Shown here in pieces: positions 9,877-20,447 of a DNA stretch of 64,000 nt. The position numbers and the translations under genes were made by a program. The stretch is from positions 1,080,572 through 1,144,571 of the forward strand of contig JAAOMT010000664.1 of NCBI GenBank assembly GCA_016748015.1, in the 5' to 3' direction. This DNA is from Geosiphon pyriformis. Its lineage: Eukaryota; Glomeromycota; Glomeromycetes; Archaeosporales; Geosiphonaceae. Every line of letters begins with the position of its first letter. Positions within the stretch are counted from its first letter, which is position 1. The notes beneath the pieces are model-generated. The model was not told the origin of the DNA, searched no databases, and saw only the letters and a program-made list of their open reading frames with translations.

Positions 9877-11589
9877 GTGGCGACTATTAGAACAATAGGA
9901 AAGAACCACTCCTTATATGGAAAAGCACTATTTTAATACTTTCGAAAAGACCTAGAAATACCAGCAAGAACTGCTTATGCAGAAAGTGATTTTTGTAACT
10001 ATATCAATGCAAAAATTGACTGCTTGTTAGGCCGCGTAACTGATACAGGAAGACTTGGAGAACAAATCTATCAAAGCTTACTAGGGTACTCAACAGCCAT
10101 GACTACTCGAGCAATCGCTGAAACTCTGCACATAATCAATACAGACATTAAATATTACGTAGCACAATGATTTCCTCAAGTACAACAACCAGTGGAATCC
10201 AACTCTGAGGAATACGAAAATGAATCTAACAACCCCGTAACTGCCCAAGCCAAGTCCATAGTCAACAAGAAACCAAGGGTCCTCTCCCCAACAACTTCAT
10301 CATACTATCAGACACTCCAAAGTAGAATTGTATTCAACCCACCCCTGGAAATCCAGTTGGAAACACCACGAACTCCTGGAAATCCACACCCTTGGAATTA
10401 ACACAGTTGGACCAAATCACTAGGAGAATACAGATTGCTGTTTGAAAATCTTACCCCAGCAGCCGGTCAAACAGAAAGAAACCCATCAACTTGGGAACAG
10501 CCACCAGCACAAAACCTAGCAGAATCAGCATCTCTCTTGACAGAAAAAACAGCTATCTTACAATCTATTGGTTCAAGCGACAAAGGAAAGCAACCAGCAT
10601 TAGCATCCAGAGAACACTCGAATATGTGGACACCAATCCCTTTAAATATAACCAGTAACACCCCACCCATTAACCAGATCATGGCTTACCGGAATATCAC
10701 TAAATTGGAAAAATTCTCTGGTGAAGAAGATAACACATATTCTTGGATCGCGGATACCGAGAAAGCAGTTACCGCTAACGGTTGGAATGACAACTGCACA
10801 GTTCAGGCACTGCCATTTTTTCTGATCAGGACCACCAATTTGTGGTACCAGAGTCTGGCAGAGAAGCCTACCTCCTTTACTGAGTTTAAACTCACATTTC
10901 TGCAATACTTCTGTGACCCCAATACGTTAATCCGATTGCAGAATCAATTCAGCATAATTAAACAAAAAGATCACGAAGCAGTAACTACTTATCTTAGACG
11001 ATTCAATCAAATCCTGTGTCAAATATTAGCTATTGAAAGGGACTACTACACCGCAGTGCAAGTTCTTAATCAATTCATTAAAAGATTGCAAAGACCCCAC
11101 CATCCGACCAGTTTACAAGACGCCATCACTCTCGCTTGCAATTTTGAGTCTGCAGAACAAGAAATGAACCATACCCAAGCTGTTAATTTAGCCATTAACA
11201 GAACCTCTGACATTGATGCAAAGATAACCCAATTGAGTGAAAAACTAACTCAGAAAATTAAGAGATTCTTAGCCGAAACTACAAGAACTTACCAACCACC
11301 CCAACGGAGAGAAAATAACAACAATAGCAGATACCCACAGCAACAGAACCGTCAGCAACAGCAACAACCTTGGAGATCCGATCCCCACAACTGCTACTAC
11401 TGCCAGAAACCTGGACACATTGCCTATGATTGCAGAAGGAAGATCATGAACCAAAATCAAGGAAACCCATACCAGCAACCCAAATATCAGCAAAACATGG
11501 TACTCCAATATTTTATATCTCAGAATCAACCACCCCTATATGCACAACAAGTCCCGTACACTCAACCACTGCCCCAGAATTATTATTAA
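9877..11589 (+). pseudogene. gag: gag of element B
   Basis: Gag in a single frame. The homologous start region in A, B and E reads AAAGTGGC, with no ATG near it, so the true start codon is unclear. I place the left edge at the GTG at 9877. Stops fall near 9934, 10168 and 10399, and from 10435 the frame is open for 384 codons. This covers the retrotransposon Gag core (KLEKFSGEEDNTYSWI near 10705; TYLRRFNQILCQI near 10987), a helix-rich segment ending near 11270, and an intact CCHC knuckle at 11392-11433 (CYYCQKPGHIAYDC). A Tyr/Gln/Pro-rich tail leads towards protease. Confidence 0.88.
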
Positions 11590-12370
11590 CCACCACCAAT
11601 GACACAAGCAATCCCTCACTATCAAACTTCCTCTTACAGCCCATTCAGACCTCGAGCTATAGACTATAATCAGGGATAGAGAAATCCCAACAACAATTAG
11701 GTGCAAACCAACAGTGAACTGTCTCGACCAATCCCTCATGGTCTTGCCCAATCTCAACCAACACCAACTGAATACCCAAATCAAGCTTCCTATCTCGGTC
11801 TTATGGAAGACCAGAGTTTTAATAAATCTACACCTATGGAAGAAGGGGATATAGAACAAATCTCCCAACCTTCCAAGCAAACAAAAAGCAATATCCCACC
11901 AGCCACTATTACTGAAGACACCACCCTAGCCACCATATTTCTTTTTGACATCGATAATTTGAACACACATAGCCTTTTTAGTGGAGCAGCCATCAATCAG
12001 GATAAACCAATAATGGCCCTATACACTAATGCCAGAGTCAGAGAAATAGACATTAAATTAATCCTGGATAGCAGATCAGCTGGTAGCATAATCACGAAGC
12101 AGTTCATGAACCAACTAGGTTGTTAAGTAGACTGTGCTGCTACTGCCCAGATCATTACAGTGGATGGGAACACAAAAACCCCGATAAGAGAAATTGACAA
12201 CTTTCTCTTCGAGATTAATGGAATCCAAATCCCTACCAAAGTACTTGTCATGGAAGCTACTTAATATCAAGCTCTAGTAGAAAACAACTGGTTGTCAAAA
12301 GCCAATGCTACTTTCGACTGAAACATCCAAGAACTTCAATTCATGTTCAATGGACAGCATGCCTAAGTCC
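11590..12370 (+). pseudogene. Linker and protease domain of element B
   Basis: Same frame as gag. The linker TITEDTTLATIFLFDIDN (about 11905-11958) recurs in A and E just before protease. The catalytic motif is LILDSRSAGSI with DSR at 12067-12075. Stops lie at 12124 (TAA), near 12262 (TAA where relatives have Gln) and 12319 (TGA where relatives have Trp). The C-terminal signature ENNWLSKANATFD matches the NNW text of the related elements. The Gly-to-Arg replacement in D-S-G is shared with A, C and E. Confidence 0.82.
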
Positions 12371-12573
12371 CAGCTACGTGCAGACACTTTAAAAACCAAC
12401 GTATTGAGGAACCCCTTATTGAATTCGAAGACACATCAATGTCACCAACCATCAAGACCTATCAGGTTTCATGGGCAGATGATTATCAAACTGAACTACC
12501 TCCACTACCAACCTGGGAAAAAAAAAGAAAAGGCAGAGCCGAAGAAAAACTCCAATCATCATCACTAGGATAT

Positions 12574-13200
12574 GTAACCTCGGACCAAAGAAACTTATTT
12601 TACCAACCCCCAAGACTAATATGTGTCGATTGTAAAAAAAAACTATCCACTATGGGTGCATGTATCAGGGACAACAAAGAATGGCCTACTGCCATCAAAT
12701 ATTATTGCAGACCTTGTTTACTGAAAAGATTTGGATGACCAAAATGACAAGGCAAGTGGGACCACACACCATGCCTCACATGTGGCAAAGACAAAGCTTG
12801 TCAATACACCATATTAATCAACGATTGAGTATGAAAGGCAACCCCCATTGAAGACACTTGGAAACAAGCACTCAACAGGCTAGACGGTTATTCACACAAT
12901 AACCACAAAATCTGGAGAATGGCAAGCACCAAGGCCGAAGACGCCACGCCCAAAGAAATATGAGAAATTAAGGACAACCCTTAGATGCCTGAATATACTG
13001 GACCCGACTACCCCGATGATGATTTCTTCACAGATGACCCAGACGCATTTCAAAACTGATATCAAGAATTGGCCCCAACTCGCGAGGAACAGGAGCAAAG
13101 ATTGGCCGATTTGAATACCAAACTATGTGATCACTGTTTGATCCCCTGTTACTTCCAGTACTGTGATGAATGTGATCTCATGTTCAATCCACCTTCAAGA
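12574..13200 (+). pseudogene. Cysteine-rich segment between protease and dUTPase (B)
   Basis: Putative metal-binding region in frame with its neighbours. Pairs seen are CVDC then, about 28 residues on, CRPC (12621-12720), CLTC in the block GKWDHTPCLTCGK, a CQYTILI helix, and the terminal cluster LCDHCLIPCYFQYCDECD at about 13117-13173. TGA codons stand where E has Arg in FGRPKR, which shows CGA-to-TGA decay. No family name is known to me; zinc binding is inferred from spacing and from conservation across four elements. Confidence 0.65.
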
Positions 13201-13365
13201 ATACTGTTTCCAATTACCAAACTACCTGAACCTGAAGAAGAGGTATTGATTACCGAGAACATGTTGTTTCAAGATTCAACTGAGGATACCAAAACAGAAC
13301 AGTATCTCACATATCCCGACCTATCCAAAGAACTAGAGCTAAAATGGTATAGTGACAACGAGGAA

Positions 13366-13770
13366 GGAATCTGCCCCGAAAGAGCACATGACACCAATGC
13401 TAGTTTCGACCTACAATACTCCGGACAATCACCCATCATTATAGCTCCACATTCTCTCGTAAAAATAGATCTTAAGATAACATTAGAAATTCCTGTTAGT
13501 ACAATGGTACAAGTTGCCTCTCAATCTAGTCTAGCCAAGAAAGGAATCGACATAAAAGGAGGAATCATTAATGCCAGTTACATGGGAAACATCATTGTGA
13601 TGCTACAGAACAATTTGGACAGACCCTACAAAATAGAATCACAAAAAAAGATTGCCCAAGCTATCTTCCAACCACTAGTCAAAATACCCCAATTAACTCC
13701 GGTAACAACCTGAGAAGAGTTAGACCTCACTGCTCGAGGAATCAATGGGTTTGAATCAAGTGGAAGAGGA
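13366..13770 (+). pseudogene. dUTPase domain of element B, catalytic Asp changed
   Basis: Motifs in order: motif 1 region TNASFDL (about 13393-13413), motif 2 ASQSSLAKKG, motif 3 GIINASYMGNI at 13564-13596, motif 4 KIAQAIFQPL near 13648, motif 5 GFESSGR at 13747-13767. Motif 3 has Asn where A, C and E have the Asp that activates water, and motif 5 is altered from GFGSTGR. Motif 1 also departs from DAGFDL. The enzyme would not be expected to work even if translated. A TGA at 13711 interrupts between motifs 4 and 5. A 340-base in-frame linker to RT follows. Confidence 0.85.
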
Positions 13771-14145
13771 AGCATACCAGTTAATTTCATGGAGGAAGAC
13801 AGTGACCAGGTAGAATTTATCCACACTAACACCGTCATTTCCATTCCTTTATACCAACAATACATCCTCAAGATAAATCAAAAGATCCAAGATCAAGCCC
13901 TATTATTCAAAGCCAGTCCCAAAATCTGTTCCCTAGCCAATATTGCTAATTTATACCTACTGGCCAAAGCCTATAAACACTTCAAAATTCTTATTCACAA
14001 CCTGACAGAAGATGTCATTGAAATCCCTGAAGGGACTCTTGTCGGTTCTATATCCACAAATAGTCAGAATTCTGAAAAACCCCAGTCCATTCCAGATTTC
14101 GCACAATTATTTTTATTCTGTGACATTATCTTACAAGTATAGAAT

Positions 14146-15590
14146 TTGCCAAAAAAAAGTTACTTGTTCACACCAAAAGAGATCAATAAATTGAATTTAG
14201 GAAATTTAAGTACCCTACAACAAATGCAACTCAAAGTTCTTCTAAATCAATATGCTGATGTCTTTGCCAGCAAAAATGAGTTCGGATGCACCGACATCGT
14301 AAAGCATCAGATTGATACAGGAGATGCTCGACCAATTAAGCAACGAGCTTACTGCATACCCCCATCTGGCAATAACCTAATTAAGCAAGAAGTGCAATGG
14401 ATGCTTGATAACGGCCTAATCAAAAAATTGTTAAGCCCTTGGTCCTCGTCAGTAGTCTTGGTTACCAAGAAAAACGGAAAAGTACGATTCTGCATAGATT
14501 ATCAAAAACTAAATAGCATTACGCAAGAAGATAGTTATTCCACTCCTCTCATCCAGGAAATTCTGGACAATCTAGGAAAAAAAAATGGTTTTCGTCATTA
14601 GATTTAGCAAGTGGTTATTGGCAAGTTGAAATGGATCTCAAAGACAAAGGAAAAACAGTGTTTACCACTTGAGACAGAAACTTCAAGTTTAACATAATGC
14701 CTTTTGGACTTTGTAATGCTTCTGTCACGTTTCAACACCTGATAGATGTAGTATACAAAGGAATTTTTTGGAAATCAGTAGTAGTCTACTTAGACAACAC
14801 AAATGTGTTCTCCGAAACATTCGAAGACCATCTGCTCTACCTGCAACAAGTTTTTGAACACCTTCGTAGTGCCGGATTGAAACTCAATCCCAGGAAGTGC
14901 TTCTTTGGAAAAACCAAGTTAAAATTCCTAGGACATGTAATTGGCAAGGACGGAGTTAAACCCAATCCAGATAAAGTACAAAAAGTCAAGAATTTTCCAG
15001 CTCCAATCAACCTCAGAGAATTACGAAGATTTCTAGGATTAACAGGATATTATCATTGATTTGTCAAAGGTTTCTCGAACATCACAAAACCACTTCATCA
15101 ATTGTTGTTTAAATACATACCATACTTGTGGAAGGAAGATCAACAGAAAGCATTTGACTATCTCAAGCAGCGATTGATCACATCCCCAATCCTGATTTAC
15201 CCAAATTTCACTAAACGGTTTATTGTCGCTAAGGACGCCTCAAAAAATGCTCTAGGAGCAGTCTTATTACAGATAGGACTGGACAATAGAGAACACCCAA
15301 TTGTCTACACTAGTTGCAGCACTAGCCCAGCAGAAAAGAATTACAGCACAACAGATCTGGAATGTCTCGCCATTTATTGGGCCATACAGACTTGAAAACA
15401 TTACCTCAGTCAACCATTTGACCTATATACTAATCACAAAGAACTTATTTGGTTACTCAAAAATCCACAACTAGAAGGAAAATATGCGAGATAGAGTACT
15501 TATCTGCAACAATTCTCACTCAAAGTCTATTACAAGGAAGGATCCAAGAACACCAATGCTGACAGTTTGTTGAGGATACCACAAACCTAA
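14146..15590 (+). pseudogene. Reverse transcriptase and RNase H domains of element B
   Basis: RT begins with HQIDTGDARPIKQRAY and SPWSSSVVLVTKKNGKVRF (14310-14490). The frame changes at a 9-base A run (14577-14585) and continues with WFSSLDLASGYWQVEMDL and IMPFGLCNASVTFQHLID. The active-site box reads YLDN at 14787-14798 instead of YLDD, the Asp-to-Asn change expected from a G-to-A transition. RNase H from about 15100 retains Asp in AKDASKNALGAVL and Glu in DLECLAIYWA. TGA codons at 15057 and 15395 and a later TAG interrupt it. Confidence 0.87.
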
Positions 15591-15784
15591 TCCCAGACCC
15601 ATGGACACACTCACTTATCAATGACTACATCAGTACCTATCGACACTACGTTTCAAGGAGATATTATCTCAACAGAAACAGAGTGTCATATGAAAACAAG
15701 CCCAAAATTATTTTATTCAAGACAACCAACTATATTGACGAAAACACTGAAACCACCCCAATGCACAATGACTAATCACGAACA

Positions 15785-16968
15785 GTGAAAGAGAAACTAT
15801 ACTATATAGTGTGCACTCAGATCTAACTGCAGGACACTTTAACAAAGACACTATCCTCGAAAGAACACTAAACTTATACTATTGGTCAATGATGCACAAA
15901 GATATTTTCAAATACGTGCTCAATTGTGATACATGCCAGTAAAGAGAAGAAGCAAGATCAACAAAACCACTTCGACTCATTCCAGTTGGAAATCTATTTG
16001 ATAGAATCAGGATTGATTTGGTTGGATCTCTTTCAATTACATCCCAAAGAAATCACTATATTGCTGTAGCCGTAAACTATCTTACAAAATGGCCAGAAAC
16101 CAGAGCAATCCAAGTGGCCGATGCCAAAACAGTCGCCAAATTTGTGCATCAAGACCTAATTTGCCAACATGGATGTCCGAAAGAATTATTATCTGATCAG
16201 GGAACACACTTCATTAATAATACGCTGACTGAACTAAGCCAACGGTTTGGAATAAAGAGACCTTTATCATCACTATACCACCCACAAATGAATGGACTGG
16301 TAGAACAATTTAACAGAACACTGTGCAAAGCACTAGCAAAAATAAGTCATGAAAACAGACAAGAATAAGACTTATTCATATCTTCTGTACTCTTTACATA
16401 CTGAACATTAAAACAAAATACGACTCAGTTCACACCATTCAAACTAGTCTATGGAAGAAAAGCTACATTACCGATTGAATGAGTGATACTGTCATACCCA
16501 ACAGAAACAATCAATGAAGAGAATTTTGAGGTTACCTTACACCAAAAAACGTACCAGCTAATGGAAACGTTGGAAAACAATCAAAGAACAGCAGCTGACA
16601 ATATTAGTCATGCTCAAGAATGACAAAAAGAAAGACATAATAAACACTTATCAGAACAACCAATGGAATTCAAGATTGGAGACCAAATACTATTACATTA
16701 TACAAAAACTGAGAAACAGTGGAGTGGAAAGTTTGACCCAAAGTGGGACAGTCCATTTCACATACATGAAGCATTAGAAAATAGAGCTTACAAATTACAA
16801 TTGGAAGACAAGATTTTAAAAAAAGTAGCACATGGAAATCGGTTAAAAATTTATCATGTAAAACAGAAATCATTGTCATTAGTACCTTAACTAGGAACAC
16901 AAATTTCATTAATCAGACCAGAAGATATACCACGAGATCTGGAACCAATTATTGTCATCAAAACGTAG
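15785..16968 (+). pseudogene. Integrase domain of element B
   Basis: HHCC finger (VHSDLTAGHFN, then NCDTCQ) and a complete DDE set: Asp in IRIDLVGSL, Asp in LLSDQGTHFIN, Glu in NGLVEQFNRTL. The C-terminal region contains VYGRKATLP, the QWSGKFDPKWDSPFHIHEAL block and RPEDIPRDLEPIIVIKT, ending at TAG 16966-16968. Stops include TAA near 15940, TAA 16366, TGA near 16400, 16480 and 16621, and TAA 16888. A frame change separates it from RNase H (between about 15590 and 15790). It is useful as the reference for the relics elsewhere in the window. Confidence 0.87.
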
Positions 16969-17048
16969 ACAATGGGCAGCAAATTAAATTGGGGAATTCA
17001 AATATATATAGCATCCAAAAAGCAGCAAGAAACGATAAAAATTTTAAC

Positions 17049-17783
17049 ATGGACCTTTCAGATCAAATTTTAAAATTATCTAAACAATTATTTGAAACAA
17101 TTCAAAAATCGACATCTCAAATAGAAATAACAATTGATAAAAAAGAGATATGGTACAAAGATAAGAGCAGAAGAGAAGAGGACAAGAGTTTAATTAGAAC
17201 TAAATGTTCCCTCCCCTACCCACTACCCAAAAGGCAATGTGGGAGGAAAAATTGCCTTCAGGCAGGGGGTGGAAAAGAAGGAGACAAAGAATAAGAAAAA
17301 GATTACAAAAGAAGATACTTGGTCCCCGAGCTCGAAAAAATAAAAGAAGCTTTAGCTCGTGGGACCAAACTCTCCAAAACAGGGGAGTGGACACCTGACA
17401 ATGTCCAGAAATGGAAAGAAAGACTTCCTCCAGCTTATTGGTTCTACAAAATTGGAGAACAGCTTGACTTGAAAACACCATATAAAGATCTCAGCCAAAA
17501 AACGTTCAACAAAGAAGCAATACAACAAGTAGAAAAATTTGTTGAGAAAAACAATCTGACCCTATATTACAAAGCAGCATACTGACTATACACCGTCTTC
17601 CAACATTGCCCAAATGTACTACTGAACGGATCTATGAAAACCATAATGGTTAACAGCATAGAACAAATAACCAATCAACAGTTCAAAGATCTACAAAAGG
17701 CAATACTTGAGGCAACAATCGAACATTACACAAACAAAGCCACGATAACAGATATATACAGTTTTGCAGGAGCTCAATTTTAA
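17049..17783 (+). pseudogene. ORF3 of element B
   Basis: A 244-codon frame from ATG 17049 to TAA 17781, directly before the polypurine tract, with only two internal stops (TAA 17292, TGA 17583) and no frameshift. It is homologous to ORF3 of A and E. The middle shows ARGTKLSKTGEWTPDNVQKW and the C-terminal half FVEKNNLTLYYKAAY, then LYTVFQHCPNVLL and IEQITNQQFKDLQKAI. The protein is charged and soluble-looking, with no signal peptide or membrane helix, so an env identity is not supported. The function is unknown to me. In element C nearly all of it is deleted. Confidence 0.6.
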
Positions 17784-17797
17784 AAAGAGAGGGATAA
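17781..17797 (+). other. Polypurine tract of element B
   Basis: TAAAAAGAGAGGGATAA immediately upstream of the 3' LTR. The ORF3 stop codon TAA forms its first bases. Confidence 0.8.
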
Positions 17798-17855
17798 TAT
17801 TACCCGAGTAGAAAAACCGATCTAAAGTTATGAAGAAACATGACCAAAACATGAC

Positions 17856-18040
17856 ATAACTCAGAATAATGCGCAATAATGTTGGATAACATGTTATAAC
17901 ATTAGATAACGTGTTATAACACAAGATAACACAGAATAGCACACAATAACATAGGATAATGTGTTATAATGCAGAATAACACAGAATAACATGTAATAAT
18001 ATCAGATAATGTGTTATAACATAGAATAACTAACAATAAC
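17856..18040 (+). repeat. 10-bp phased ATAAC array, second LTR copy
   Basis: Nineteen ATAAC-like pentamers start every ten bases from 17856 to 18036, in the same phase and number as 8785-8969. Individual units differ between the copies by C/T changes, but the spacing has not changed. Confidence 0.9.
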
Positions 18041-18457
18041 ATAGAAAAACAAAGCAATAACAGAAACAACAAAGCAATAGCTAGCAATAGTGAGACAATT
18101 GAAAGCAATTCTGTAAAACCAAAAGAATGTATAAAAGCAAGTAGTTGTAGAAGTGAAAAAAGACAGAAAAGAAAAAATAGATACAAACCTCTAGACCAGA
18201 AATTAAAATATCCATACCCCTTCATCTTTTATTATCTTCCCTATTTCATCTCCTGAAATAAACCAATTATTAAAAGAAATCAGAATAACAAATTCATGTT
18301 CTTGAACTTTGTGAAATTTACGTGAATTAACCCTTGTCTCGTACTTCTATTCTAGAACAAATTGCTTTTAGCATAACTGTCTCGAACCTATTAACGATTT
18401 GGAACAATCGCTCTTGATCATGGCGATTGACAATACTAATTTATTTTTTCTCTCTTT

Positions 18458-18459
<2 letters not shown>

Positions 18460-18505
<46 letters not shown>
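18460..18505 (+). repeat. Poly-T run in element B 3' LTR
   Basis: An uninterrupted run of 46 T. The 5' LTR has mixed CT text at the matching place (about 9370-9415), so this run expanded or was converted after insertion. Assembly or polymerase slippage error cannot be excluded. Confidence 0.8.
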
Positions 18506-18916
18506 CTTTTTCTGTTTTATTTTTTGTGGAGCGGCAACATAGTAAAATTTGACTGTCTGGGAATAGACTTCGTAATAGCCTGGTAAAAAAGGGAAGCTTT
18601 TCCTAAGTTTTGAATATTAACATTATCTTGTTAGCTTACCAGAAGGGTGAAAAGACAATGTCAGACCTTAACAATTGTGCTCGTTAGCTCGGAGAAGAAA
18701 GCTCACATTTACAAAAAATATTGCAATCAATGAAAGACAAATTCTGTGCCTTATAACCAAAGAACTCAATGGGTAAAATTCACATTCAGGAATAGACTTT
18801 CAGAGACTGATAATCAAGACTAAGCCAACAGAATTACATAGAAGATGCATCATTAATAATTGAGAGCACTAAACGTTATCATTTCCCATACCCACCAAGT
18901 TTACCTGTAACAATGC

Positions 18917-19711
18917 AATACTCCGAACTATATAACATTCAAAAAGTTTGCCGAAATTTGTAAGAAATTTGCCGAAATATCTAATAGTTCACAGAAATAA
19001 CTTGTAGTTTGCTGAAATGTATCTTTAGTTCAGCAAAATTATAGAAAATAGCAAAGTTCAAGTTTATAGAATAGTGTTATGACAAGTTGTATAAAAGAAG
19101 AGCTTCTTTTTTCAAGAAAATATATCTTACTTCAGATTTAATAATTAGAATTATCCTTTACATACAAAAACAAAATAAATATCAAATAATTCAAAAAATT
19201 AAATTCTTAATTATTTCTCTTTTAAAATTAACCAATTCCTACTAAACAGTTTTGAAATTGATTAGCTACCAATTTCAATAAACTGTTAGTGATTCCAGGC
19301 CTGGATAGAAAAACATTTCCCTTGATAAAATTCTATTTCTTTTACATTTCTTTTATTTTATTTTATTTTCTATTATTTTTCTTTTCTTTTCTTATTACAA
19401 TCATTAGGGTAGTTTACAGACGAGATTCCTGTAAAAAAGTTGACTTTTACAGCAAAGTAACTACACATTTTTAGTGAACTTCCAGATGAGCAATTCCTGG
19501 GAAAAAGTTGACGTTTACTACAACATAACTACATAAAGCAACTGGCATGGAATTGGTCATTCCACTCATAAGTCCAGCAAGTTCAAATTATAGGAGATAA
19601 TTTGAAGATAAATTCAGTTACTGAAGATCCAATTACTTCTTGGAAACGTGAATTCACAACAAACAGACATTAACAACATTCAAGAAAAGAGACCAAAAAC
19701 CTCCGGTAATA
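18917..19711 (+). repeat. Element A 3' LTR, right part
   Basis: Continues the LTR begun at 8538 after removal of element B and its duplication. From 19084 it matches window positions 1-606. TATA-like TATAAAAG is at 19090-19097. It ends CTCCGGTAATA, against CTCCGGTAACA in the 5' copy. Short tandem CCGAAAT/TTTGC text lies at 18945-19030. Confidence 0.85.
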
Positions 19712-20301
19712 TTATTTAATATATAATTAATTGTTACTATTGGCTAAAAATAAATTCAAATATAATTTAATACATAAAAAATTGTAATTTATATCAATAA
19801 AAAAGTAAACAAAAATAAATAAACTATTAAAACCAATAAAAATTAGACAACTATTTGATAAAATTGAAATTAATTTAGTCAAATTATTACTAATATATTA
19901 CAGTAGTAATAAACTATTTTACCAAATAATCAAAAATTAAAGTTATTAAAACAGTTAATACTATATTAATAACTTATTTTGTACATAAAAACTTAATTTG
20001 TTGATATAAATATTCACAAAAACTATTATTAAATCAAAACATATATTTTATAAATAACATATTTAAAAAACTTAGCCAAAAATTTTGGAATTAAATAATA
20101 ATAATTATTATTATATTATTTATAAACAAATAAATTTAAGTAAATTAATTATATACTATATAAAATATTAATCAAAATTAGCAAAAAAATTACAAAATAA
20201 TATTAATTATTTAATTATAATATAGCACAATAATAATTTTAAAAAAATAATAATTAACATAATAGCAAATATTAATTAATAATAACAGCAAACACCAAAT
20301 T
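19712..20301 (+). pseudogene. Strongly decayed Ty3/gypsy integrase relic
   Basis: AT-rich stretch that looks empty but reads as an integrase of the E/B type. YYWLK then NIIQYIKNCNLYQ starts near 19733 (YYWPSMYPDIIQYVQNYDACQ in E), followed by VVINYFTK, FVHKNLIC and LLLNQNIYFINNIFKKLSQKF. In the next frame come FGIK, then INYILYKILIKISKKI (NRTLCKALAKIS in B). The second DDE Asp has become Asn (LLLNQ for LLSDQ). Nearly every change is towards A or T. Element A abuts its left side and LINE1 cuts its right side, so it is the older host sequence of both. Confidence 0.8.
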
Positions 20302-20447
20302 TTTATTTTTTTATTTTTTTATTAATTCAATTAATGAATGAAGCCCAACTACTATCTAGTACATAGGACCAAACTAAGTGACCCAAACTAAGCATGACTC
20401 ATGCACTTTCTACATGTGGCTAGCCACTTAGGCCAGTCAAGGCAATA

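Larger units (their letters stand above)
8727..18912 (+). mobile_element. Ty3/gypsy-type LTR retrotransposon B, complete ends, nested in A
   Basis: A full-length element of about 10.2 kb with both LTRs (8727-9814, 17798-18912), primer binding site, gag, protease, Cys-rich segment, dUTPase, RT/RNase H, integrase, ORF3 and polypurine tract. A 4-bp direct duplication ATGC flanks it (8723-8726 and 18913-18916). It lies inside the 3' LTR of A and is less decayed than A: fewer stops and similar LTRs. Frame changes occur at a 9-A run (14577-14585) and again between about 15590 and 15790. Element C is a minus-strand relative of the same family. Confidence 0.92.
17798..18912 (+). repeat. Element B 3' LTR
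   Basis: Begins TATTACCC (TGTTACCC in the 5' copy) and ends CTGTAACA. It is 27 bases longer than the 5' LTR, largely because a CT-rich tract has become a 46-base T run at 18460-18505. The 19-unit ATAAC array is kept at 17856-18040. Differences between the two LTRs are mostly transitions. Confidence 0.92.
1..19711 (+). mobile_element. Ty3/gypsy-type LTR retrotransposon A, decayed, split by element B
   Basis: A gag-pol LTR retrotransposon whose 5' LTR begins outside the window. The internal part runs from 607 to 8537 and the 3' LTR begins at 8538, but that LTR is interrupted at 8726 by element B and resumes at 18917. Domain order is Gag with CCHC, protease, Cys-rich segment, dUTPase, RT, RNase H, integrase, then a separate third ORF. 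Nearly the whole gag-pol sits in one reading frame carrying several dozen point stops; the only clear frame break I see is near 7455, in the integrase tail. It is older than B, which lies inside it. Its right edge abuts a decayed integrase relic. The target duplication cannot be checked because the left edge is outside. Confidence 0.9.
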
